A stretch of DNA of 64,000 nucleotides from Paenibacillus thalictri (GTDB lineage Bacteria > Bacillota > Bacilli > Paenibacillales > NBRC-103111). Positions 17,759 to 24,740 of this stretch are shown piece by piece. The notes under the pieces are model-generated. The model saw only the letters and a list, made by a program, of their open reading frames with translations. It was not told where the DNA came from and ran no database searches. A program made the translations under genes and the position numbers. Within the stretch, counting starts at the first letter, position 1; each line of letters starts with the position of its first letter. Location of the stretch: assembly GCF_004307995.1 (NCBI RefSeq), contig NZ_SIRE01000017.1, forward strand, positions 168,242 to 232,241, given 5' to 3'.

Positions 17759-17965
17759 TTAGAAGCCTTTATATTGCGGTTCCTCGTTTTCAAGCTGTTG
17801 TACACGGGTGTTAACCTGGTCCACAATTTGCTGAGTCGCTTTTGCCGCTTGGTCGAACATTTGCTTTGCTTCTTGGTTTTGCGTGCTTAAGGCAAATGTC
17901 TCAAGGCTTGCTTGAGCGCTTTTCAGCGAGGCCAGCGTCGTTTTGACTTGGGAAGCTACGGTCAT
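17759..17965 (-). CDS. DUF1657 small protein of the spoVA region
   Basis: A 68-residue soluble, helical, Gln/Ala-rich protein of the DUF1657 family, which is confined to spore formers and is found with spoVA genes. The start is set at 17965 because AAAGGAGGG lies just before it on the minus strand; a longer frame to 17992 lacks a ribosome site. Its motif LSTQNQEAKQMF recurs as LSTQNQEARDMY at the C-terminus of the divergent DUF421 protein, so the two are related and may interact with each other. It is transcribed away from the spoVA operon; a sigma-G-like promoter lies 43 bases upstream. Molecular role unknown. Confidence 0.82.
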   Translation of the reverse strand: MTVASQVKTTLASLKSAQASLETFALSTQNQEAKQMFDQAAKATQQIVDQVNTRVQQLENEEPQYKGF

Positions 17966-18007
17966 TGCGAATCCCTCCTTTCCAAAAGGCAATGGTGTTG
18001 ACTCAAT

Positions 18008-18037
18008 TAATATGACCCAAATGGTGTTGAGCCATTG
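18008..18037 (-). promoter_or_regulatory. Candidate sigma-G (forespore) promoter for the DUF1657 gene
   Basis: Read on the minus strand: CAATG (four of five matches to the GHATR -35), 18 bases, then CATATTA (full match to the CATNHTA -10), preceded by GGGT. Transcription would begin near 18001, about 36 bases before the gene start. Confidence 0.5.
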
Positions 18038-18089
18038 ATGGTAAAATATCGCAAACGAAACGCTGATACAAAAAGCTGTAAATGCGAAT

Positions 18090-18096
18090 CATATTA
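18090..18096 (+). promoter_or_regulatory. Possible forespore -10 element for the DUF421-spoVA operon
   Basis: A second CATATTA, on the plus strand, lies 33 bases before the TTG start at 18129. No good -35 is found 17-18 bases upstream, so this is only a candidate, supported by the known forespore expression of spoVA operons. Confidence 0.3.
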
Positions 18097-18128
18097 CCAA
18101 CTATGCTTGATTAAAGGGGAAGATCGAA

Positions 18129-18986
18129 TTGAATTGGATTGAGATTGTATTTAAATCTCTTGGAGCCCTGGGCATGCTGTTTTTGCTGACACGGATTTTA
18201 GGGAAGAAACAAATTTCGCAGCTGACCTTCTTCGAATATGTCACAGGTATTACGTTGGGAGAACTGGCTGGCTTTATGTCGACGGATATGGAAGCCCACT
18301 ATATGTTAGGCGTAACCGCAATGCTTGTATGGTTCCTCGTTCCGCTCGGTGTGGAGCTGCTGACCTTAAAAAGCAAGCGGCTGCGTGATTGGTTTGAAGG
18401 CAAAGGCACCGTTGTGATTAAAGAAGGTAAGGTACTCGAAGATAATCTCAAAAAGGAGCGCTACACGTCCGATGAGCTGCTGGAGCAGTTGCGGACCAAA
18501 AACGTGTTTAATTTGGCCGATGTTGAATTTGCGATGCTGGAGGCCAGCGGTGATTTAAGCGTTTTGCTGAAAAAGGAAAACCAGCCGCTCACGCCAAAAC
18601 ATCTTGGCATCACCGTTGCGCCGGAGCAGGAGTCCCAAGCGGTTATCATGGATGGAGAAATCATGCTGGAGCCGCTGGCGACGCTGGGGTTCAGCGTTGA
18701 ATGGCTGAAGACGGAACTGGGGAAAATAGGGGTCACCAAGGACAACGTATTCCTCGGCCAAGTCGATTCATACGGGCAGCTAACTGTCGATTTGTATGAC
18801 GATATGTTAAAAGTGCCTGCCCCCCAAGAGAAAAAACTGCTGATGGCTACTTTAAAGAAATGCCAGGCGGATCTCGTATTGTTCGGACTGTCCACACAAA
18901 ATCAAGAAGCGCGTGACATGTATGAACAGTGCGCTAACGACATGGATCAGCTTGTCCGTCAGATGACCCCGCTGCTAAAACGTTAG
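18129..18986 (+). CDS. DUF421 (YetF-like) membrane protein fused to DUF1657
   Basis: Membrane protein of 285 residues: about three N-terminal helices (residues 5-80, with the family motif RILGKKQISQLTFFEYVTGI), a soluble DUF421 domain (GKVLEDNLKKERYTSDELLE to about 230), and a C-terminal DUF1657-like segment (KKCQADLVLFGLSTQNQEAR). AAAGGGGAAG lies upstream of the TTG start. Proteins of this combined type occur in extra spoVA operons linked to slow-germinating, heat-resistant spores of Bacillus (the spoVA-2mob group). It is the first gene of the operon and is followed by spoVAC after 48 bases. Function within the spore membrane is not known. Confidence 0.87.
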   Translation: MNWIEIVFKSLGALGMLFLLTRILGKKQISQLTFFEYVTGITLGELAGFMSTDMEAHYMLGVTAMLVWFLVPLGVELLTLKSKRLRDWFEGKGTVVIKEGKVLEDNLKKERYTSDELLEQLRTKNVFNLADVEFAMLEASGDLSVLLKKENQPLTPKHLGITVAPEQESQAVIMDGEIMLEPLATLGFSVEWLKTELGKIGVTKDNVFLGQVDSYGQLTVDLYDDMLKVPAPQEKKLLMATLKKCQADLVLFGLSTQNQEARDMYEQCANDMDQLVRQMTPLLKR

Positions 18987-19034
18987 ACCGTTTGCCGATG
19001 GGCTGCATACTTCGCGGAGAGGAAGGGAATTGTT

Positions 19035-19511
19035 ATGGCAACTAAAGCAAAGCAAAAAATGACATGGACACAACAGGAGTATCAGGCTTTTGCCAAGAAA
19101 AAAGAACCCGCCCGCCCGGTGTTCCGCAATTGCATCAGAGCGTTTATCGCCGGAGGTTTCATTTGCCTGATCGGTCAATTTTTAATGGAAATGTTTATCC
19201 ATTGGTTTAATTTCACGGAGAAAACGGCGGGCAATCCGACAGTGGCCGTGCTGATCTTGATTTCCGTCATTTTGACAAGCATCGGCGTCTACGACAAAAT
19301 CGCACAATGGGCCGGAGCGGGTTCGGCTGTGCCGGTCACCGGTTTTGCCAACTCGTTATGCTCCGCGGCGCTGGAGCATAAAAGCGAAGGTTTTGTCCTT
19401 GGCGTGGGAGGGAATATGTTCAAGCTTGCAGGATCGGTGATCGTCTTCGGAACGGTAGCGGCTTTTGTCGTAGGCATCGTTCATTGGCTGCTCGGAACGG
19501 GGGTTAAATAA
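19035..19511 (+). CDS. spoVAC: Stage V sporulation protein AC
   Basis: Inner-spore-membrane protein that, with SpoVAD and SpoVAE, moves dipicolinic acid into the forespore and lets it out at germination; B. subtilis SpoVAC behaves as a mechanosensitive channel. The sequence shows a charged N-terminus (QQEYQAFAKKKEPARPVFRN) and four to five membrane helices with the family motifs FIAGGFICLIGQ, GAGSAVPVTGFANSL and EGFVLGVGGNMFKLAG. Length 158 is typical. GAGAGGAAGGGAA lies before the ATG. Its stop codon abuts the spoVAD start. Confidence 0.95.
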   Translation: MATKAKQKMTWTQQEYQAFAKKKEPARPVFRNCIRAFIAGGFICLIGQFLMEMFIHWFNFTEKTAGNPTVAVLILISVILTSIGVYDKIAQWAGAGSAVPVTGFANSLCSAALEHKSEGFVLGVGGNMFKLAGSVIVFGTVAAFVVGIVHWLLGTGVK

Positions 19512-20531
19512 ATGCTGCAAGGTCATCAGAGCTGGAAGTTTGAGAACCGTCCGGTTATCAAAGCTACCGCAACCGTTGTCGGGCCCGATGAAGCGATGGG
19601 GCCGCTAGTCGACGATTTCGACATTGTGCACGGTGATCTCAGTTTAAAGCAGGACAGCTGGGAAAAAGCGGAGAAAATGCTGATGGAGGAAGCGGCCAAG
19701 CTGGCCATCGAAAACGCCGGAATTACCAAAGAAGATGTGCAGTTTTATGTCGGCGGCGACCTGATGAACCAAATCATCAGCAACGGGTTTGCGGCGCGGA
19801 CACTGTCGATCCCGTATATCGGCATTTTTGGCGCCTGCTCTACTTCCATGGAAGGACTCGCCATTTCCTCAATGATCGTTAATTCGGGTTCGGCGAAATA
19901 TGCGATGGCGGGAACGTGCAGCCATAACTGCACAGCGGAAAAGCAGTTTCGTTACCCGACCGAATACGGCTCGCAAAAACCGCCCACCGCTCAATATACC
20001 GTTACGGGTGCAGGCGCAGCCGTCGTATCCAGACATGGAAAAGGGCCGGTTGTCACCGGAGCGACCATTGGCAGAGTCGTCGACATGGGCATCAAGGATC
20101 CGTTTAATATGGGAGCGGCTATGGCTCCGGCCGCTGTAGACACCATTACGGCGCATTTTCGCGATTTTCAGCGCGAACCGGGTTATTATGACTTGATCGT
20201 TACCGGCGACTTGGCCAAGGTCGGATACGACATTGCGTCGGAGCTGCTGGAGAAACATAAGATTCCGATGCATCAGACGACCTATAAAGATTGCGGCATG
20301 ATGATTTACGACTACGACAAACAATCGGTGCAAGTTCAAGCCGGCGGCAGCGGCTGCGGCTGCTCCGCAACCGTGACATACGGCCATATTATGAAGAAGC
20401 TGCGGAAAGGCGAGTTGAAGCGGGTGCTGGTCGTCGCCACCGGCGCGCTCCATTCTCCGCTCTCGTTCCAGCAAGGCGAAAGTATTCCGTGTATTGCGCA
20501 CGCCGTAGCGATTGAAAGCGGGGAGGAATAA
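19512..20531 (+). CDS. spoVAD: Stage V sporulation protein AD
   Basis: Soluble, membrane-associated DPA-binding subunit with a thiolase-like fold. It shows the family landmarks GPDEAMGPLVDDFD near the N-terminus, GIFGACSTSMEGLA around the thiolase-like Cys, GTCSHNCTAEKQFRYPTEYG and the late DCGMMIYDYD and GGSGCGCSA. Length 339 equals that of known SpoVAD. It follows spoVAC with no gap and precedes spoVAE by one base, so the three are translationally linked. Confidence 0.96.
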   Translation: MLQGHQSWKFENRPVIKATATVVGPDEAMGPLVDDFDIVHGDLSLKQDSWEKAEKMLMEEAAKLAIENAGITKEDVQFYVGGDLMNQIISNGFAARTLSIPYIGIFGACSTSMEGLAISSMIVNSGSAKYAMAGTCSHNCTAEKQFRYPTEYGSQKPPTAQYTVTGAGAAVVSRHGKGPVVTGATIGRVVDMGIKDPFNMGAAMAPAAVDTITAHFRDFQREPGYYDLIVTGDLAKVGYDIASELLEKHKIPMHQTTYKDCGMMIYDYDKQSVQVQAGGSGCGCSATVTYGHIMKKLRKGELKRVLVVATGALHSPLSFQQGESIPCIAHAVAIESGEE

Positions 20532-20532
20532 G

Positions 20533-20892
20533 ATGGATTTCATGCAATTTGTATGGGCCTTTGTGATTGGCGGCGCAATTTGCGTGATCGGCCAACTGAT
20601 GATGGATGTGGGCAAAATGACGCCGGCGCATACGATGAGCGCGCTGGTGGTGGCCGGAGCTGTTGTGGACGGCATCGGGTGGTACGAACCGCTGATCAAA
20701 TTCGCCGGTGCCGGCGCGACGGTGCCGATCACAAGTTTTGGCAATGCGCTGGTGCACGGCGCGTTGCAGGAATTGAAACTGCACGGCTGGATCGGCATCA
20801 TTACCGGCATATTCGAGGTGACAAGCGCCGGTATCTCCGCGGCGATCATCTTTTCATTTCTGGCCGCATTGGTTGCAAAACCGAGGGGATAA
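20533..20892 (+). CDS. spoVAE: Stage V sporulation protein AE, SpoVAEb type
   Basis: Small membrane protein (119 residues, three to four helices) of the SpoVAC/SpoVAEb family. Start at 20533 has GGGAGG seven bases upstream. Motifs FVIGGAICVIGQLMMDVGKM and GAGATVPITSFGNALVHGAL parallel those of SpoVAC, showing the common origin of the two. It is the last spoVA gene; the DUF-type SpoVAEa, SpoVAF, SpoVAA and SpoVAB are absent here, which fits an accessory spoVA operon rather than the main one. Confidence 0.94.
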   Translation: MDFMQFVWAFVIGGAICVIGQLMMDVGKMTPAHTMSALVVAGAVVDGIGWYEPLIKFAGAGATVPITSFGNALVHGALQELKLHGWIGIITGIFEVTSAGISAAIIFSFLAALVAKPRG

Positions 20893-20906
20893 CGCATAGC
20901 AAGGGG

Positions 20907-20919
20907 CTAGCCGCGCAGG
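20907..20919. repeat. Left direct repeat flanking the palindromic insertion
   Basis: CTAGCCGCGCAGG, identical to 21089-21101; read as a target-site duplication. Confidence 0.75.
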
Positions 20920-21090
20920 AGGCCACTGAAAAAGTGAACGCTGCATGAACAAATCATTCTTACGATCGCCAATTGTCCCCGAATTTCTTTGAATTGTACC
21001 TGCATTTGGCAGGTGAAATTCGGGGACAAAAGCGAACGCTGGCGCTTCTCCAGAATGATTTCGCTCATTACGCTACTTTTTCAGTGGCCT
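20920..21090. mobile_element. 171-bp non-coding palindromic insertion (MITE-like) in the spoVA terminator
   Basis: The ends are perfect 16-bp inverted repeats (AGGCCACTGAAAAAGT at 20920 and its complement at 21075). Nested inside are further perfect inverted pairs: AAATCATTCT (20951/21052), TTGTCCCCGAATTTC (20973/21015) and ACCTGC (20998/21009), so the whole element can fold into one long hairpin. It has no open frame. A 13-bp direct repeat CTAGCCGCGCAGG flanks it (20907-20919 and 21089-21101), overlapping the right end by two bases; a target duplication of 11-13 bp is compatible with IS4-family transposition. The transposase source is not in the window. Confidence 0.78.
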
Positions 21091-21101
21091 AGCCGCGCAG
21101 G
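21089..21101. repeat. Right direct repeat flanking the palindromic insertion
   Basis: CTAGCCGCGCAGG, identical to 20907-20919. Confidence 0.75.
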
Positions 21102-21113
21102 CTGGCCTTTTTT
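21089..21113 (+). terminator. Remaining terminator of the spoVA operon
   Basis: CTAGCC pairs with GGCTGG around GCGCA, followed by CC and six T. If the insertion is removed, the stem extends to GGCTAGCC with GGCTGGCC, so the element landed in the original terminator, leaving its left arm at 20905-20912. Confidence 0.65.
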
Positions 21114-21214
21114 GCCGCAAAAAGCTTTTACGGACAACGCCTGCTTAGTATATACTGGAAATGAAAACCACAAAATACGGAGCGACGTAACTTTCTGAAG
21201 GCGGTGTGGCGGTA

Positions 21215-22279
21215 ATGGACAAGACAAATGGCGGATATTGCGAACAATGCGCTCGCGCAAGACTGGAATTCGGCAGTTTATATTGCAAGGATTGTATGGA
21301 AAAAAAATTATCGGCGTATTGTGCGGTAGGCGGGCAAAGCGGCAGCAAGAAAGGCATCTGGATCGGCTTTGCGGTTACGCTGCTGCTAGCCGCCGCGCTG
21401 AATATCGCGTTTCCTTCCACTTTGATGCATGTTCTTTACATTGTGCCGATCATTTTGCTTGCCACGCTGACCAATAACATCATTCCGTCGCTTGGTCTGA
21501 CGGTTGCCGTTATATTGCTTTCGATGTATTTGAACACGCTGAGAGCGGAGATGCTGTTTTCCGTGCTAGGTTTTATCGGCGTCGTATTTCTGATTCGCCG
21601 GCTTGTCATGATATCCCAAGGCAACAACCGCCAGAGATTGGAAAATGAAGAGATGTTTATGAGCACGATTATCGCTTTCTCGCGCAGCATCGACGCCCGT
21701 GATCCGTATACGGCGTTCCATTCCAAAAATGTCGCCCAATATGCCCGTAAAATCGCCATTCAGCTCGATATCGGCGAAGAGATGACGGAAACGGTGTATA
21801 TGGCGGGGCTGATCCACGATATCGGGAAAATCGGCACTCCGGAGCATATTTTGCATAAGGAAGCCCGGCTGACTGAAGAAGAATACGACAAGATGAAGCA
21901 GCATGCCGAAGACGGTTACCAGATCATTAAAGACATCAAAAGGCTGCGGGAGATGAAAGTCACCGAGATGGTGCGCCACCATCACGAACGGTACGACGGC
22001 AAAGGATATCCGTCCGGACTGAAAGGCGAAGATATCCCGCTGGGAGCGCGAATTTTGGCCGTAAGCGACGCTTTCGACGCGATGACAACCAATCGCTCTT
22101 ACCGGCAGAAGCTGTCGGTGGAAACGGCTGCAGCCGAGCTGGAACGCCATAGCGGCAGCCAATTTGATCCGGCCATCGCCGAAGCGATGTTGAAGGTGCT
22201 GCAGCGCGAGCAGCTGATTCAATCGGAAGAGGCCAATCTGAAATCGGCGGCCCGTTTGCCGCTGCAGCAATCGATATAA
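21215..22279 (+). CDS. Membrane HD-GYP domain protein with N-terminal CxxC pairs
   Basis: Probable cyclic-di-GMP phosphodiesterase of the HD-GYP class. The N-terminus has two Cys pairs (CEQC and CKDC, 16 residues apart) that could bind zinc, then about four membrane helices (residues 50-125), then the HD-GYP domain from about 140: HSKNVAQYARKIA, LIHDIGKIG, RHHHERYDGKGYPSGL and DAFDAMTTNRSYR. The ATG at 21215 is preferred to the GTG at 21206 because AAGGCGG is ten bases before it. Without a receiver or GAF domain, the input is probably the Cys cluster or the membrane part, which is inference. No GGDEF protein is in the window. Confidence 0.88.
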   Translation: MDKTNGGYCEQCARARLEFGSLYCKDCMEKKLSAYCAVGGQSGSKKGIWIGFAVTLLLAAALNIAFPSTLMHVLYIVPIILLATLTNNIIPSLGLTVAVILLSMYLNTLRAEMLFSVLGFIGVVFLIRRLVMISQGNNRQRLENEEMFMSTIIAFSRSIDARDPYTAFHSKNVAQYARKIAIQLDIGEEMTETVYMAGLIHDIGKIGTPEHILHKEARLTEEEYDKMKQHAEDGYQIIKDIKRLREMKVTEMVRHHHERYDGKGYPSGLKGEDIPLGARILAVSDAFDAMTTNRSYRQKLSVETAAAELERHSGSQFDPAIAEAMLKVLQREQLIQSEEANLKSAARLPLQQSI

Positions 22280-22292
22280 AGCAAGCAAAAAC

Positions 22293-22323
22293 AAGAGCTC
22301 CGGGGGACGAGGGGCTCTTTTTT
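22293..22323 (+). terminator. Terminator after the HD-GYP gene
   Basis: AAGAGCTCC pairs with GGGGCTCTT, followed by six T. The 210 bases from here to the MoxR gene are AT-rich and probably hold its promoter, but I could not pick one convincing pair of elements. Confidence 0.83.
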
Positions 22324-22533
22324 GCTGTAATCGTCGGAAATATGGAGGAAATGTGGATTTTTACAAACATTTTTAGAGTAAATACAGCTATACGCCTTTT
22401 TTTCCATCCTGTAATATAAGATTCAAGAAACTATTTTTCTCATCATGTCGTTAACATTTGTATAACACCTGTTTCAGCAACACATATGACACCGATTTTG
22501 TCCCGCAATTACTTCTCAAGGAGGACAGGAGAC

Positions 22534-23493
22534 ATGGAAACAGTTACAAAAAACGATGTACACGCGCTGCAATTGATTCAAGCTAATTTGGAATCCTGCA
22601 TTCTTGGAAAACAGAAGGAAATTATGCTGCTGCTTACCGCTCTGCTTGCAGGCGGACATGTTCTTCTGGAAGACGTTCCCGGAACAGGCAAGACGGTATT
22701 GATTAAAGCGCTCGCAAAATCGATCCACGGCCAATTCCGGCGGATTCAATGTAATCCTGACTTGCTCCCAACGGATATTACGGGTGTAGCCATTTATCAT
22801 CCGAAGGATGAAGTCTTTATGTTCAGACCCGGTCCGGTGATGACTAATATTTTACTAGCGGATGAAATTAACCGCGCAACGACCAAAACGCAATCCGCTC
22901 TTTTGGAAGCGATGGAGGAGCGGCATATTACCGTCGATGGCGAAAGCCACGACCTGCCCAAACCATTCCTGCTGCTGGCTACGCAAAATCCGATCGATTT
23001 TGAAGGCACTTACGTGCTGCCGGAAGCCCAGCTCGACCGGTTTATGATGAAGTTCAGCCTCGGGTATCCGGAGGAATCGGTCGAGAAGCAGATGATTATT
23101 TCACAAAGCGTGGCCCATCCGCTGGATACGCTGCAGCCGGTTGCGGAAATCGCACAGTTGATCGCCCTTCAGCAGAAGGTGCGCGAAATCCATATGGACG
23201 ATGCGGTTGCTTCTTATTTGGTGGCTATCGTGCGTTTGACCCGCGAGCATCCGTCCTTGTTCCTTGGAGCGAGCCCCCGCGCCACACTGGCGCTTGTCCA
23301 GGCAGCCAAAGCGTATGCGCTGCTGCATGAACGCGAATATGTGATCCCTGACGATATCAAGTTTTTAGCCCCATATGTATTAGGACACCGGCTTATTCTT
23401 CATTCAGAAGCCCGTATGGACGGAGCGTCCGTGCCTTCCGTCATTCAAGCTATTTTCGAGCAAGTGAGAGTTCCCGTCCGATTGGAGAAGTGA
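22534..23493 (+). CDS. MoxR-family AAA+ ATPase (copy 1)
   Basis: Cytoplasmic AAA+ chaperone-like ATPase, usually acting with the DUF58 protein encoded next. It has Walker A EDVPGTGKT (about residue 47), Walker B NILLADEINRA, sensor 1 LLATQNPIDFEGT and the arginine-finger region ASPRATLALVQAAKA. The ATG at 22534 has AAGGAGG nine bases upstream; the frame runs back to 22486 without a ribosome site. 319 residues is standard. Its stop overlaps the region of the next start. A closely similar MoxR gene lies at 51798. Confidence 0.93.
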   Translation: METVTKNDVHALQLIQANLESCILGKQKEIMLLLTALLAGGHVLLEDVPGTGKTVLIKALAKSIHGQFRRIQCNPDLLPTDITGVAIYHPKDEVFMFRPGPVMTNILLADEINRATTKTQSALLEAMEERHITVDGESHDLPKPFLLLATQNPIDFEGTYVLPEAQLDRFMMKFSLGYPEESVEKQMIISQSVAHPLDTLQPVAEIAQLIALQQKVREIHMDDAVASYLVAIVRLTREHPSLFLGASPRATLALVQAAKAYALLHEREYVIPDDIKFLAPYVLGHRLILHSEARMDGASVPSVIQAIFEQVRVPVRLEK

Positions 23494-23498
23494 TTGCG

Positions 23499-24740
23499 AT
23501 GAGGGGATACGCCATTCGTAAGGCGATGCAGCCGCACCGTCTCACGCTGAAGGTGTGGGCGGTCGCCGGCAGTTTTTTCGGGAGCTTATGTTTTGTCCTG
23601 TTTCAGGGCGGGAAGCTGGCCTTGATGTTGTTTGTCATCGTCTCCATACTGAGCATTTATTTACTGCTGGGCAAGTGGAGCGGCATCCGGAAAACGGCAG
23701 GTTCCAGGCAGTTGATGAATGCCGAACACGAGACGACAATTGAGGCAGGGTCTTCGCTGAACGTAAGCATGCACTTGCAAATACCCGGCATTTGGCCGAT
23801 ACCGTATGTGTTTGTTAAGGAAAGGCTGTTTCATAAAAACAATACCGAATATACGTACGAAGTTACATTGGTGCCGGACTGGAAGCGCCGCGGCATCTTT
23901 GAGTATAAAACGCACCCGCTCCGCCGCGGATTTTACACCTTTGGCAAAACCGAATGCGTGACGGAAGATATCTTTGGCCTCTTCGAGCATACCGGTTATA
24001 TCGAGCTGCCGCAGCAGGTTGCCGTGCTGCCGCAAATTGTGCCGATTCGGGAGTGGCACCAATTTCATCAAATGATGAAAGGGACGAACCATCATTCCAC
24101 AACAACCCGTGCCGTCAGGGAAACGACGCAAATCAACGGCGTGCGCGAATATATCTACGGAGACCGGTTGTCGCGAATTCATTGGAATGCGACGGCCAAG
24201 ACGGGGACGTGGAAGTCAAAGGAATTCGAACGCGAATCGCTGCCGAAAACGTTTGTTGTTCTAGACCGTCACAGCCAAGGTTATACCGAAGACGAGCAGT
24301 TTGAGCTGGCTGTTTCCGTTTGCGCTTCGCTGTTTCATTACGGAGCCAGCCGCAGCTTTGCGCTGGGTCTTGTGTCCGGCGGTGCCGCGTCGCAATTTTT
24401 TGAACCGAAACACGGCCAGCAGCACCTCAAGGCGGTGACCCAGCATTTGATCGGCGTGGAAGCGGACGGCACTTACCCGCTCAGGAGAATACTTAAGGAA
24501 TACGTGCAAAATGTGGCGCCGGGCAGTTTTGTTACCGTCATCAGTCCTGAACACGGCGAGTCGATGCTTGCGGTGCTTCATTGGCTGAAGCAACTGCAGC
24601 TAAATCCGTGCCATATTTTCGTATCCGCCGACCCGCAGCGTAAAGAGCACTGGCTTAAATCGCTCAAATCAGCCGGTTTTGTCGGCTATGCGGTCAGCTC
24701 TCTGGCTGAACTCCCGGTGATGCTGGGAGGTCGAAGCTGA
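23499..24740 (+). CDS. DUF58 domain membrane protein (copy 1)
   Basis: Partner of MoxR ATPases. Two N-terminal membrane helices (about 20-58) are followed by a cytoplasmic or surface domain that contains the DUF58 signature REYIYGDRLSRIHWNATAKT (about residue 220) and a von Willebrand-A-like tail beginning FVVLDRHSQG. The ATG at 23499 has GGAGAA nine bases upstream; the GTG at 23490 is also in frame. 413 residues. The start lies five bases after the MoxR stop. Genes of this trio are thought to act in envelope biogenesis, but the mechanism is not established. Confidence 0.9.
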   Translation: MRGYAIRKAMQPHRLTLKVWAVAGSFFGSLCFVLFQGGKLALMLFVIVSILSIYLLLGKWSGIRKTAGSRQLMNAEHETTIEAGSSLNVSMHLQIPGIWPIPYVFVKERLFHKNNTEYTYEVTLVPDWKRRGIFEYKTHPLRRGFYTFGKTECVTEDIFGLFEHTGYIELPQQVAVLPQIVPIREWHQFHQMMKGTNHHSTTTRAVRETTQINGVREYIYGDRLSRIHWNATAKTGTWKSKEFERESLPKTFVVLDRHSQGYTEDEQFELAVSVCASLFHYGASRSFALGLVSGGAASQFFEPKHGQQHLKAVTQHLIGVEADGTYPLRRILKEYVQNVAPGSFVTVISPEHGESMLAVLHWLKQLQLNPCHIFVSADPQRKEHWLKSLKSAGFVGYAVSSLAELPVMLGGRS

